Source: Oscillospiraceae bacterium
Lineage (GTDB): Bacteria > Bacillota > Clostridia > Oscillospirales > Acutalibacteraceae
Length of the DNA: 64,000 nucleotides
Reading direction: 5' to 3'
NCBI GenBank assembly: GCA_031265995.1
Contig: JAISBW010000037.1
Span: 1-64,000 of the forward strand
This document shows positions 35,758 through 44,653 of the stretch, in pieces (the stretch's first letter is position 1; each line of letters begins with the position of its first letter). Made by a program: the position numbers and the translations under genes. Under the pieces are notes generated by a model. That model saw nothing but the letters and a program-made list of their open reading frames with translations. It was not told where the DNA came from and searched no databases.

Positions 35758-35785
35758 TTGACTTGCACAAAAAAATTAGTATAAT
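35758..35785 (+). promoter_or_regulatory. Promoter of the sensor-MFS/SpoIIE operon
   Basis: TTGACT (35758-35763), a 16-nt spacer and TATAAT (35780-35785). The spacer core ACAAAAAAAT recurs in the promoter at 48189, which leads to the paralogous gene at 49191. Confidence 0.6.
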
Positions 35786-35841
35786 AGTTTGTAAAATGGT
35801 ATACTAATAATAAATAATTGTCAAATTAAGGATTCAAATTT

Positions 35842-38835
35842 ATGAAAATATTAAAAATTTTCGATTCAATATGGGCTAAAATCATTGCTGCAGCAGTGAT
35901 AATATTAGCAATTAGTTTTGTTATATGCAATTTGGCTTTTTTTCACTTTCATCCTTTAAACGGAGGGTGTTTGGTCAAAAATCCCGTTTGCGCGACTATT
36001 GACAATAAAGATGAAATTATAATTATAAATGACTCTGGATCTGTAATTTTGGGAATAGATAAAAAAAACGAAATTAAATTTTTAAAAAAATCAGATACCG
36101 CTTTTCTCGAAAATTTTAAGAACATACAAGACGTTTGCTGCGATTATGGCGGGAACGTATACATTCATAGCATAAAACGTATTGAAGGATATAAAATTGT
36201 TGAAGAATCTATTTTAAAATTTAGTTCAAACGGCGGGGTTGCGAAAACCATATTTAAAGAAAATTATGAAGAAGGAATAAATAAAAGCAGTATCAGAAAA
36301 ATTTCCATAAATGATGGAATGTTTTACTATATAACCGCTGACAATGAAGGTTTTTATCTTTATAATGCCAAAAATACAAAACTTAGGAAATTCGATTATA
36401 AAAACGCTTTATTCAATATTTTAGAATATGATATAAAAAAAAGTTTAAATACAATTGATATCTTGACTAAAAAAGGCGAGTTTATAAGATTTTCAAAAGA
36501 TAACAGCACGATTTTATATGATATTAACTCAAAATCTGATCAAAATTTTGAAAACACCGCCGAAATTCCCATAAAATTTACGGTGACTACTAACGGAAAT
36601 ATTATTTACAGTGATATCGGGAGCAGAAAGGTTTATTTTTTTGATGTCGTGACAAGAGAAAAAAAGATTATTATTGATTGCAGTGAAAATATTATTTACG
36701 AAAATCCAATTTATTATACATTTTATGCTGAAGAAAACATAAAAGACGAATTAAGAATTCTTGCTCCAATTTCAGGAAATTATATAAGAAATTCAATTTT
36801 AGATTGGAAAAACGGCGAATTTCATAATCACTTCTCATTTAATTATTCTAGAAAAATAATTATAAATTATATCCTATTTTATTTTTGTTTATCTTTAATT
36901 TTGTTTTTTTTCATACTTTTATTTATTTTTTTAGTAAAAAAAATTATGAAAAGCAAAAAGACTATAATCAAAAATTCTTTTTTGGTCTTTATCGGAGCTG
37001 TGGCGTTAACGGGTATGTTTTCAGTTTTGACTTTAGATAATTTTAAACAAAGGATGGAAAATGAAATATTAGGCAAAGCGAGAACCGCAAGCCTACTTAT
37101 TGATAAAAATATACCTATTGATTCGATCGAACATATAAATCAAAGTTCAGATTTTGACAAAGAAGATTATACTAATTTACGCAGATATATAAAAAATTTA
37201 TTTTCAAATGATAACGATTTCATGAAAGGGCTTTATTGCACGATTTATAAAATCACTCATGATAACTTGGTTGTAAGCTCTGTATATGACACAAACGAAG
37301 AGACTCCAGCAATTTATCCCATGTATCCTTTTAACGAAAAATCAGAAGAATATAAAATGACAAAAACAAAAGAGCAAAAAACGTATAATAAACCGATTTC
37401 AACCCAAGAAGGCACATTTGTTTTTGTTTTATCGCCGATTATTAATGAAGACGGGAACGTATCTGGATTTCTGGAAGTCGGAACAAATATTGACTCGATT
37501 GATGAGGCGAATCGTGGTTTAACGGTATCTTTATTTCTTAATATAGTATCGATAAGTATATTTGCAATTTTATGCGCAATTGAAATTTCAGAATTTATAA
37601 AAAATTATAAGAAAAACTTAAGAATGGACAAAATGCATATTTTGTATAATAAAACTTCAAAAACGCTCGTTTTTCTTATAATGCTATCTCTAAACATCGT
37701 CTCATTTTTCTCTCCTATTTATATTATTCAGATGGCTCCTGAAACAAAATTTTTCCCAAAAGAACTTTTGATTTGTATTCCTATTGCTATTGAATTTTTA
37801 TTCAGAATTTTTGCTTTGCCTTTAGGGCGTCTTTTTATAAAATTATTCAAAAAACGAAATACAGCGATTATTTCCTCGATACTTTTTTTTCTAGGGCTGG
37901 TAATCAGAATAATTTTGCCAGATATCCGAACAATGACGTTAGGAAACGCGATAATCGGGATCGGTTCGGGGATAATTTTACTAATCGCCGGAGACTCATT
38001 TACCGAAAAAAACGAGTACTTTCATCTTTCAAATTTTTCAAATTTAAGTGGTATGACCTGCGGTATAATCCTTGGTTCTTTTTTAATTAATTGGGTAAAT
38101 TATTTTTCAATTTATGTTATTTCTGCAATAATTGGAGCAATTACTATATTTTTTTCTATATTTTGTGTTTGCGATTCAGAAGAAGAAATATTGCCTTTCG
38201 CTTTATCTGGAGTTTGGCGGGCTTTGAGATTTGCGTTTTCAAAAAGGATTCGATCGTATTTTATGTTTACCGTAATTCCAATGATTATCTGTACTTTTTT
38301 TATAAGATTTATGCTTCCGTTAAAAAAAGAAGATTTTAGTTTAAGCGATTCTCACATTGGATATTTATATATGCTAAGTTTGTTGTTCCCAACGTTTTTA
38401 GGAAAAATTTTGGCAGATTCATTTTTTAAGGTATTGCGGAAACGTTTGTCAATACTATTAGGTATGCTAATTTGCGCGTCAGCACTTTTTGTTTTTTATA
38501 AATATCAAACGGTTTATGTTTTGATTTTAAGTGTTTTTTTAATCGGAATAGCCACGGCATTTACGTTTTCAATACAATCAAAACATTATTTGGATATACC
38601 AGAAGTATCATCTTACGGCAAAAATAAGGCCGTGGTACCCTACTATATAGTGGAAAATTTAGCTATGGTAATTGGTCCAGTTGTTTTTAGCTTTATTACA
38701 AGAATTGAGAATTTAGGTCTTCCTATAATTTGCGGCAGTTTAGCCGTTTTTGCGATTATTTTTTTGTTATCTAATTTAAATCGTAAATTCTCTTCAGCCA
38801 ATCTGCAAACCGAAGGAGGCGAAGACAAAAAATGA
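35842..38835 (+). CDS. Sensor-MFS fusion: propeller-like and Cache-like domains joined to a major facilitator
   Basis: 997 residues. Helix 1 (about 12-34) leads to an extracytoplasmic beta-rich region (about 45-320) whose blocks (NKDEIIIINDSGS, DYGGNVYIHSIKR) resemble NHL/propeller blades. Two membrane helices follow near 335-395. Then an extracytoplasmic domain (about 400-555) ending GTFVFVLSPIINEDGNVSGFLEVGT, typical of Cache-type sensors. After another helix comes a transporter half of about 370 residues (from about 610) with some ten helices, of MFS type. ATG after TTAAGGA. The gene overlaps the SpoIIE phosphatase by 4 bp. A paralogue lies at 49191. A ligand-sensing transporter is likely; the substrate is unknown. 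Confidence 0.75.
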   Translation: MKILKIFDSIWAKIIAAAVIILAISFVICNLAFFHFHPLNGGCLVKNPVCATIDNKDEIIIINDSGSVILGIDKKNEIKFLKKSDTAFLENFKNIQDVCCDYGGNVYIHSIKRIEGYKIVEESILKFSSNGGVAKTIFKENYEEGINKSSIRKISINDGMFYYITADNEGFYLYNAKNTKLRKFDYKNALFNILEYDIKKSLNTIDILTKKGEFIRFSKDNSTILYDINSKSDQNFENTAEIPIKFTVTTNGNIIYSDIGSRKVYFFDVVTREKKIIIDCSENIIYENPIYYTFYAEENIKDELRILAPISGNYIRNSILDWKNGEFHNHFSFNYSRKIIINYILFYFCLSLILFFFILLFIFLVKKIMKSKKTIIKNSFLVFIGAVALTGMFSVLTLDNFKQRMENEILGKARTASLLIDKNIPIDSIEHINQSSDFDKEDYTNLRRYIKNLFSNDNDFMKGLYCTIYKITHDNLVVSSVYDTNEETPAIYPMYPFNEKSEEYKMTKTKEQKTYNKPISTQEGTFVFVLSPIINEDGNVSGFLEVGTNIDSIDEANRGLTVSLFLNIVSISIFAILCAIEISEFIKNYKKNLRMDKMHILYNKTSKTLVFLIMLSLNIVSFFSPIYIIQMAPETKFFPKELLICIPIAIEFLFRIFALPLGRLFIKLFKKRNTAIISSILFFLGLVIRIILPDIRTMTLGNAIIGIGSGIILLIAGDSFTEKNEYFHLSNFSNLSGMTCGIILGSFLINWVNYFSIYVISAIIGAITIFFSIFCVCDSEEEILPFALSGVWRALRFAFSKRIRSYFMFTVIPMIICTFFIRFMLPLKKEDFSLSDSHIGYLYMLSLLFPTFLGKILADSFFKVLRKRLSILLGMLICASALFVFYKYQTVYVLILSVFLIGIATAFTFSIQSKHYLDIPEVSSYGKNKAVVPYYIVENLAMVIGPVVFSFITRIENLGLPIICGSLAVFAIIFLLSNLNRKFSSANLQTEGGEDKK

Positions 38836-40466
38836 AACCAAAAAAAGTTTTTAAATTAACTTCAAAATTAATAATTTTGTTTTCCGCATTTAGTCTTATT
38901 ATAGTTATAAGTGTTGCTGCCCTGACTTGCAAAAAATATTACGATAATATTTTAGAAAGCTACGGTCAAAAAGCAAAATCAGCGGCATCGGCGGTTGCTT
39001 ATATAATAGATGCCGACAAAGTCGAAAAGTATAGAGATTCTTTAATTATAGACGAAGAATATAGAAAAATTGTAAGAGATCTTGATCAAATTAATAAAAG
39101 ATTGGATTTATTATATCTTTACGTAATGTGTCCCTTAAATGAAAATGAAACCATGTTTATATATGATGCGAGTGAAATAGGAGACGGGATAGAAGACACC
39201 GAAACGGAACGAAAGCTTCTTGGTGATATAGTTGAATATGGCGAAAGTTTTAATTTAGCTAAGCTTGCAATGGCAGGAAGCAAAAATACGTATCTTCTTG
39301 ATATTGTTCACAGCAAATTATATGGTTTCGTGGCATCCTCCTATGCGGCTTTTAAAAATTCCTCAAATAAAACGGTTGGATATGTCGGTGTGGACATTAA
39401 TATGAATTTGGTTATGAATGAACTGTTTAATTATATAATTACATCTTTATCTATTATTATTGCTATTATTATTATATGTGTAATAATATTAATGATGATA
39501 GTAAAAAAAATTATAATAAAACCAATAGACGAAATTTCAAGAGTTAGTGAAAATTTTGTAAATGAAGACTATGAAAATATAAACGTTGAATTTATTAAAG
39601 TTAAAGGAAAAGACGAAATAGGCAAGCTTGCCCAATCATTTAATAAAATGATGTCAGATATAAAGGATTATACTGAAAATGTCAAAAAGATAACGTCTGA
39701 AAAACAACAAGCTGCTTCAGAGCTTAGTGTGGCAAACAGAATTCAAAAATCAATGCTCCCGAGAATTTTTCCGGCATTCCCTGAACTCGATGAAATGGAT
39801 ATATATGCAGTTATGATACCGGCACGTCAAGTAGGAGGGGATTTTTATGATTTTTTCCTCATAGATAAAACTCATCTTGCGTTCGTCGTCGCTGACGTTT
39901 CAGGCAAAGGAGTTTCCGCCGCGCTTTTTATGGTAATTGCTAAAACTCTTATAAAAAATCAAGCTCACGTGGATTTGGATCCTTCTGTAGTTTTTGAAAA
40001 AGTTAACAACCAAATGTGCGACAATAATGATATGGGTATGTTTTTAACCGCATTTTTAGGGATTCTTAATCTTGAAACCGGGGAAATTATGTTTTCCAAC
40101 GCAGGACATACAATGCCTGCGATAAAAAAATCAGGAGACGAATTTAAATTTTTAAAAGTTAAGGAGCATTTTGTTATCGCAGGAATGCCAAATCTTAATT
40201 ACAATTGTGAAAGAACAAATTTAGAACCGGGCGACGCTATATTTCTTTACACTGATGGAGTAACTGAAACTACAAATGAAAAAAAAGAATTTTGGGGAGA
40301 AGATAATTTGTTAAAGATTCTTAATTCTATAGACGTTGAAAAAACTCCTCTTAAAGACACGGTAGATACCATTAAAAAAAAGATAGATTCTTTTGCCGGA
40401 AAAACTCCGCAATCCGATGATATAACAATGCTTGTCATTAAATATAATGGTAAGCGGAAAAAATAA
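38832..40466 (+). CDS. Membrane sensor PP2C (SpoIIE-type) phosphatase with HAMP
   Basis: 544 residues. Helix 12-32, an extracytoplasmic sensor (about 33-198) ending TVGYVGVDINMNLV as in Cache domains, helix 201-225, a HAMP linker (226-280), a short coiled coil, and a PP2C phosphatase (about 300-540). Metal-binding motifs are complete: GGDFYDF (335-341), DVSGKG (355-360), LYTDGVTE and SDDITMLV. It probably dephosphorylates an anti-sigma-factor antagonist in response to the signal seen outside. The ATG overlaps the sensor-MFS gene (ATGA), so both are made together. Confidence 0.9.
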   Translation: MKPKKVFKLTSKLIILFSAFSLIIVISVAALTCKKYYDNILESYGQKAKSAASAVAYIIDADKVEKYRDSLIIDEEYRKIVRDLDQINKRLDLLYLYVMCPLNENETMFIYDASEIGDGIEDTETERKLLGDIVEYGESFNLAKLAMAGSKNTYLLDIVHSKLYGFVASSYAAFKNSSNKTVGYVGVDINMNLVMNELFNYIITSLSIIIAIIIICVIILMMIVKKIIIKPIDEISRVSENFVNEDYENINVEFIKVKGKDEIGKLAQSFNKMMSDIKDYTENVKKITSEKQQAASELSVANRIQKSMLPRIFPAFPELDEMDIYAVMIPARQVGGDFYDFFLIDKTHLAFVVADVSGKGVSAALFMVIAKTLIKNQAHVDLDPSVVFEKVNNQMCDNNDMGMFLTAFLGILNLETGEIMFSNAGHTMPAIKKSGDEFKFLKVKEHFVIAGMPNLNYNCERTNLEPGDAIFLYTDGVTETTNEKKEFWGEDNLLKILNSIDVEKTPLKDTVDTIKKKIDSFAGKTPQSDDITMLVIKYNGKRKK

Positions 40467-40526
40467 ATTTTAAAAATAATCTGAATTTTTTTAAAACTAA
40501 CGTTTCAAATCTGTGAAAACGGGTTC

Positions 40527-40617
40527 TCAGAATACATAAAGTATTCATTGTGCTTTTTCCCTAATTTTGAAGAAAAATTCTTCGAAAATTTGGGTTTGCC
40601 CTTTTGAATACAGGTTT
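40527..40617 (-). repeat. R1 repeat, partial copy 6 (reverse)
   Basis: Right half of R1: CTCAGAATACATAAAGTATTC to CTTTTGAATACAGG. An R3-like fragment (GTTTCAAATCTGTGAAAACGG) lies just before it at about 40500-40526, so two repeat types adjoin. Otherwise 40467-40675 is empty. Confidence 0.7.
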
Positions 40618-40675
40618 TTAACTATTTTATCAAAACACTTGAAAAGAAATAAAATTAATGATAAAATTAAAATTA

Positions 40676-40751
40676 GGGGGTATAGCTCAGCTGGTAGAGC
40701 GCTTGAATGGCATTCAAGAGGTCAGCGGTTCGAGCCCGCTTATCTCCACCA
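40676..40751 (+). tRNA. tRNA-Ala (GGC)
   Basis: A 76-nt cloverleaf with CCA encoded. The acceptor GGGGGTA pairs with TATCTCC using two G-T pairs. D arm AGCTCAGCTGGTAGAGC, anticodon stem CTTGA/TCAAG with loop ATGGCAT (GGC), T arm AGCGG-TTCGAGC-CCGCT. Confidence 0.95.
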
Positions 40752-40806
40752 GTTTGTTTTTTTGGTTTTTGTTGTAGTTTCAACAATAAACAAGGAGGGG
40801 ACGTTT

Positions 40807-41118
40807 ATGAATTTCAAAGCTTTTTCTTTAAGTAATGAAGATTTCGAAGATAACGAGGAAGATTCTGACGATTTTGAAGAGGATGAAGAGAATAAAGAGA
40901 ATGATAAAAACGATAAGGAAGACAAAAAAGAAGTAAAGGACGAAGATCTAAATGTAGCCGGTGCCTTTCGTGAAGGAGCGGAACCTGTCAACGTACTATG
41001 TAATAGCTGCGGTAGCAGAAGTGTATTGTGGGTTACTAAAAATTCTGCTCCTAAAGAATTTGTCTGCCCTAATTGCGGACGGTCTATAAAGAGTTTTAAC
41101 TTGAACGACTATGCTTAA
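40807..41118 (+). CDS. Small acidic protein with C-terminal zinc ribbon
   Basis: 103 residues from ATG 40807, eight bases after AAGGAGGGG. Residues about 10-48 are nearly all D, E, K and N. The C-terminal half carries CNSCGSRS and CPNCGRSI, a zinc ribbon. The stop overlaps the start of the ABC ATPase gene by 8 bp, so they are coupled. I do not recognise the family; an acidic tail plus zinc ribbon might bind a basic or nucleic-acid-bound partner. Confidence 0.75.
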   Translation: MNFKAFSLSNEDFEDNEEDSDDFEEDEENKENDKNDKEDKKEVKDEDLNVAGAFREGAEPVNVLCNSCGSRSVLWVTKNSAPKEFVCPNCGRSIKSFNLNDYA

Positions 41119-41836
41119 AATTAATAACATTTCAAAAAATTTTGGTAGCGTTGAAGTGCTTCGGAATATAAATTTCGAAGTTTCATATGGTGAGGTTGTC
41201 GGTCTTATCGGCGAAAACGGAGCGGGTAAGTCTACTTTGCTTAGAATTCTGAGCACAATGTTAAAGCCGGATTCAGGTACAGTAGATGTCTGTGGTGTTG
41301 ATTTGATTCAAAATCCAAGTATGGTCAGAGAAAACGTTGGAATTCTTTTTGGTAGTGAGGCGGGATTATACGATCGTCTTACGGTGAGGGAAAATCTTGT
41401 GTTTTTTGCAAGATTATATGGGATTCCGTTATCCCAAGCAGAATCTAGAGTTTCTGAACTTGCACAAAATTTTGGGTTTGAAAATTTTGAAAATCAATTT
41501 GCGCATTCACTGTCCAGAGGAATGTGCCAGAAAGCGGCGATAGCTCGCTCCTTGATTCATGATCCGCAAGTTATGCTTTTCGATGAACCAGATTCAGGTC
41601 TTGATTTTAAATCCGCACATGTTTTTTTTAACTTTTTGGATTTTTGCAGAAATAAGCAAAAAGTTGTAATTTTTTCAAGTCATTCTATGGAAAATATAAA
41701 GCTTTATTCTGATAAAGTGGTTGTCATACGCCATGGTGAGATTATCGAAGTTTTTGACTCTCATTCTAAAAGAGACGAATTAAGTGACAGAAAATATAAT
41801 GAATTTTTGTTCACTTTAATTTGTGGCGAAACTTAG
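41111..41836 (+). CDS. ABC transporter ATP-binding protein (NatA-like)
   Basis: 241 residues: Walker A GENGAGKST, signature LSRGMCQKAAIARS (a variant of LSGGQ), Walker B VMLFDEPDSGLDF, H-loop SSHSM. The length and C-terminal tail match sodium/drug exporters of the NatA/CcmA type. The matching NatB-like permease lies 2.8 kb downstream at 44654, separated by lgt and yidC. The TAG stop at 41834 is the first part of an R1 repeat. Confidence 0.88.
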   Translation: MLKINNISKNFGSVEVLRNINFEVSYGEVVGLIGENGAGKSTLLRILSTMLKPDSGTVDVCGVDLIQNPSMVRENVGILFGSEAGLYDRLTVRENLVFFARLYGIPLSQAESRVSELAQNFGFENFENQFAHSLSRGMCQKAAIARSLIHDPQVMLFDEPDSGLDFKSAHVFFNFLDFCRNKQKVVIFSSHSMENIKLYSDKVVVIRHGEIIEVFDSHSKRDELSDRKYNEFLFTLICGET

Positions 41837-41998
41837 AACCTGTATTCAGAAGGACGAATTCCAAATTTTCGAAGAATTTTTCTTCAGTTAATGATAAAAA
41901 GGCAAGATGAATAATTTATGTATTCTGAGCGTTTTCGACAAAATTTTGAAAAAAATTATTGAAAATTAGGTATTTTGATGCTTTTGAATACAGGTTCT
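41834..41998 (+). repeat. R1 repeat, copy 7
   Basis: A full copy from TAGAACCTGTATTCAGAAGG to GCTTTTGAATACAGGTTCT. Its first three bases are the stop codon of the NatA-like gene. Confidence 0.8.
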
Positions 41999-42082
41999 TG
42001 AGGTCTGTGTTTTTAATTATATAAAAGTCTGAATTTTTATTGTTTCGTTTTTAAAAATTTTTAAGGGTAGGTGATTAGATTT

Positions 42083-42715
42083 ATGCCTGGGGGAAAGCAG
42101 AATCCGCATTCTTTTTCGTTGATGAATCTTTTCGCAGTCTTTCTGATGTTTCCAGTTACAATTTTATCTTTTAAAGCTTATGCTTTTTTAAATGAAGGCC
42201 AAAAAGTTATAGCAGGAGTTAATACTATTTTAAGTCCAGGACGAATTGAACGCATAGGGACGACAGTCGATAGCTTAGCTCTTATTTTTGGTGATGAACA
42301 AAGAGAAAAACTTATAGAAATATTTGGATTAGCATTAAATGCTTTGAGAGTTTTAGATGCGCGAGAGGAAAATGCAGATGAAACAATTTTACAACAAGCT
42401 ATGAATACAATACTATTGGCTGCCCGAGAAATCGAAGCTATAGCTAGAACGTTTGAAGATGGAAACACTTCGCGAGAAATAGTTCGGGTGGCGGCACTCC
42501 TGAGGGAAATGTTGCAAGAAGTAAGAGATGCACCTAGTATACTTCGGGGTTTAATGAAAAACGAATCTCTTTTTAGGCTTACAAGAACTGGTAGTCATCC
42601 GCCAAGGGACGCAACTACAAGGGTAAATCATGGCACGCAACATCCTCCTAGCGAAGAACCTGAGGAACCTAGATGTTACCCAGATGAGCTGGATGATGTC
42701 AAAATTAATCTTTGA
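42083..42715 (+). CDS. Unknown secreted helical protein
   Basis: 210 residues from ATG 42083 (GGGTAGG upstream); a GTG at 42071 is possible. A signal peptide (LMNLFAVFLMFPVTILSFKAYA) is followed by about 120 residues of amphipathic helix rich in L, A, E and R, and a disordered tail with PPRDATTR and EEPEEPR. No second membrane helix. Base use appears richer in G and C than neighbouring unknowns. It lies just before lgt, but there is no lipobox. Function unknown. Confidence 0.65.
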   Translation: MPGGKQNPHSFSLMNLFAVFLMFPVTILSFKAYAFLNEGQKVIAGVNTILSPGRIERIGTTVDSLALIFGDEQREKLIEIFGLALNALRVLDAREENADETILQQAMNTILLAAREIEAIARTFEDGNTSREIVRVAALLREMLQEVRDAPSILRGLMKNESLFRLTRTGSHPPRDATTRVNHGTQHPPSEEPEEPRCYPDELDDVKINL

Positions 42716-42727
42716 TTGTTAGCTTAC

Positions 42728-43510
42728 ATGTCTTATCACATTTCATTTAAATATTTTAATGTAAACTTAAATATTGACCCCACGGCATTTAAAATTGGCG
42801 GCTTTGATATAGAGTGGTATGGATTAATCGTCGCCGTTGCGTTTTTTGTTGCGGGGATTTTGGTGTTTTCAGAGAATAAAAAGGCAAAAAATAAAATAGA
42901 TGAAGAACAACTTGCTGAAATTATTACAACGGTTTATTTTTCAGGGATTATAGGAGCAAGAATTTATTACATAATATTTTATCCCGATAAGTTTTATTTC
43001 GAAAATTTTTTAAATATTTTCAGAATTCGTTCAGGCGGAATGGCCATTTATGGGTCGATTTTAGCAGGAATCGCCGCTGTTTTTTTTGTTTGCAAATTCA
43101 AAAATTTAGATTTTAAAAACGTTTTAAATTTATTCTCTTCTGGAGTTATTTTAGCGCAATCGATCGGAAGATGGGGGAATTTTTTCAATCAAGAGGCGTT
43201 TGGTTCTCCGACATCGTCTCTATTTGGCATGGCCAGCGAGGCGACTGATTTTATTCCGGTTCATCCGTGTTTCTTATACGAATCTTTTTGGTGTTTAATT
43301 GGATTTTTATTAATAAAAAACATAAAAAGCAAATTTTATTTTTATTTAATTTGGTATAGTATCGGAAGATTTTTTATTGAATTTTTAAGATCAGATAGCC
43401 TTTTGATTCCAAACACTCAAATCAAAATTTCGCAATTTATCTCGATTTTATTACTACTTTTGTGCTTAATTTTCAAATTTAAAAAACACTTGATAAAATC
43501 TAAAGAATAA
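42728..43510 (+). CDS. lgt: Prolipoprotein diacylglyceryl transferase
   Basis: Adds diacylglycerol from phosphatidylglycerol to the lipobox cysteine of lipoproteins. 260 residues, about seven membrane helices. Diagnostic blocks: DIEWYGLI, GARIYYIIF, RSGGMAIYGSILAG and the signature IGRWGNFFNQEAFG, with the R and N residues needed for catalysis. ATG 42728 is taken as start, with TTG 42716 as an alternative; no clear ribosome binding site is visible, so coupling to the upstream gene is possible. Confidence 0.94.
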   Translation: MSYHISFKYFNVNLNIDPTAFKIGGFDIEWYGLIVAVAFFVAGILVFSENKKAKNKIDEEQLAEIITTVYFSGIIGARIYYIIFYPDKFYFENFLNIFRIRSGGMAIYGSILAGIAAVFFVCKFKNLDFKNVLNLFSSGVILAQSIGRWGNFFNQEAFGSPTSSLFGMASEATDFIPVHPCFLYESFWCLIGFLLIKNIKSKFYFYLIWYSIGRFFIEFLRSDSLLIPNTQIKISQFISILLLLLCLIFKFKKHLIKSKE

Positions 43511-43536
43511 AATACAATTTAGGTTAGGAGGCAGAA

Positions 43537-44442
43537 ATGTTTGGTTTCGTAGATTTTTTTGCGGGAATTTTAGGATTCTTTTTGGGATTTTTATTTGAGA
43601 TTTTAGGGAATTACGGTGTGGCCGTCCTTTTTTTTACGCTTATCATAAGTGTTGTCATGTTCCCTTTTGCCATCAGACGACAACGCGGAATGACTCCAAG
43701 CGCACGGTTTGAAATGCGCAGAGAAGAGCTTCGCAAACGATGTGGTACCGATGCACAGCGTTTTAACCAAGAGTTTATGGTGTTAAGTCAAGAAGAAAAT
43801 TTCAACCCATTAAAAGGACTTCTAAATATTTCTATGATATCGACTATCGTAATACTCAGCGGAATTTACGGGGCAATTCAACGGCCCTTGACCAATGTTT
43901 TGCATTTGCCGATTGAAAAAGTTAATTTAGCATCCGAAGTTCTGCCACTGGAAACGCTTTCTAAGAATAAAAATAATGCTCAGCTTGAATTAGTGAGAAA
44001 TTTTGATACCATTAAAGAAAAACTTACCATGTTTTCGGTTGAAGAAACAATCAAGATTTCAAAGTTAAGTTCAGGGTTTAGTTTTCTCGGGCTTAGTCTG
44101 CTCGATACTCCTAAATATTCAAAGTTTAGCAGCATGCTGTGGATTATTCCTCTATTAAGTCTTTTTTCATCCGTGGTCGGCACTTACATAATGCAAAAAA
44201 TTTCCGGCTCCAATGAAGAAGCACCTAGGGGAAAATTCATGATGTATCTTTTTCCAATTTTTCAGGCGTGGATTGTTTACACCGTTTTCGCCGCTGTTGG
44301 CATATATTTGGTTTTCAGTAGTATTTTAGGGGTTTTGCAAACCGTTATGATAGACAGATTTTTTAGTGTTTATGCGGTTAATGCAAGAAAAGAATACTTT
44401 AGATTTAAGAAAATGCTCGAACAAGAAAAACTGAATTATTAG
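43537..44442 (+). CDS. yidC: Membrane protein insertase YidC/Oxa1 family
   Basis: 301 residues, GGAGG before ATG. The layout is typical of Gram-positive YidC: an N-terminal helix, then GNYGVAVLFFTLIISVVMFPFAIRRQ with the cytoplasmic arginine-rich helical hairpin, and further membrane helices ending in FMMYLFPIFQAWIVYTVFAAVG. The long loop around residues 100-200 is extended compared with B. subtilis SpoIIIJ. There is no obvious N-terminal lipobox. It lies 26 bp after lgt, so the two likely share a transcript. The TAG stop is the start of an R1 repeat. Confidence 0.88.
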   Translation: MFGFVDFFAGILGFFLGFLFEILGNYGVAVLFFTLIISVVMFPFAIRRQRGMTPSARFEMRREELRKRCGTDAQRFNQEFMVLSQEENFNPLKGLLNISMISTIVILSGIYGAIQRPLTNVLHLPIEKVNLASEVLPLETLSKNKNNAQLELVRNFDTIKEKLTMFSVEETIKISKLSSGFSFLGLSLLDTPKYSKFSSMLWIIPLLSLFSSVVGTYIMQKISGSNEEAPRGKFMMYLFPIFQAWIVYTVFAAVGIYLVFSSILGVLQTVMIDRFFSVYAVNARKEYFRFKKMLEQEKLNY

Positions 44443-44604
44443 AATCTGTATTCAAAGGGTAAATTCCAAATTTTTGAAGAATTTTTCTTCAGTAGTGACA
44501 AAAAAAGAGCAATGAATACTTTATTTATTCTGGGCATTTTCGATAAAATTTTGAAAAAAATTATTGAAAATTAGGTATTTTGATCCTTTTGGATACGGGT
44601 TGTT
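44440..44604 (+). repeat. R1 repeat, copy 8
   Basis: A full copy from TAGAATCTGTATTCAAAGG to CCTTTTGGATACGGGTTG. Its first three bases are the yidC stop codon. Confidence 0.8.
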
Positions 44605-44653
44605 AGTATTATTTAGTTTGTATATTTTTAATCTGATAATAGGGAAAATCGGA

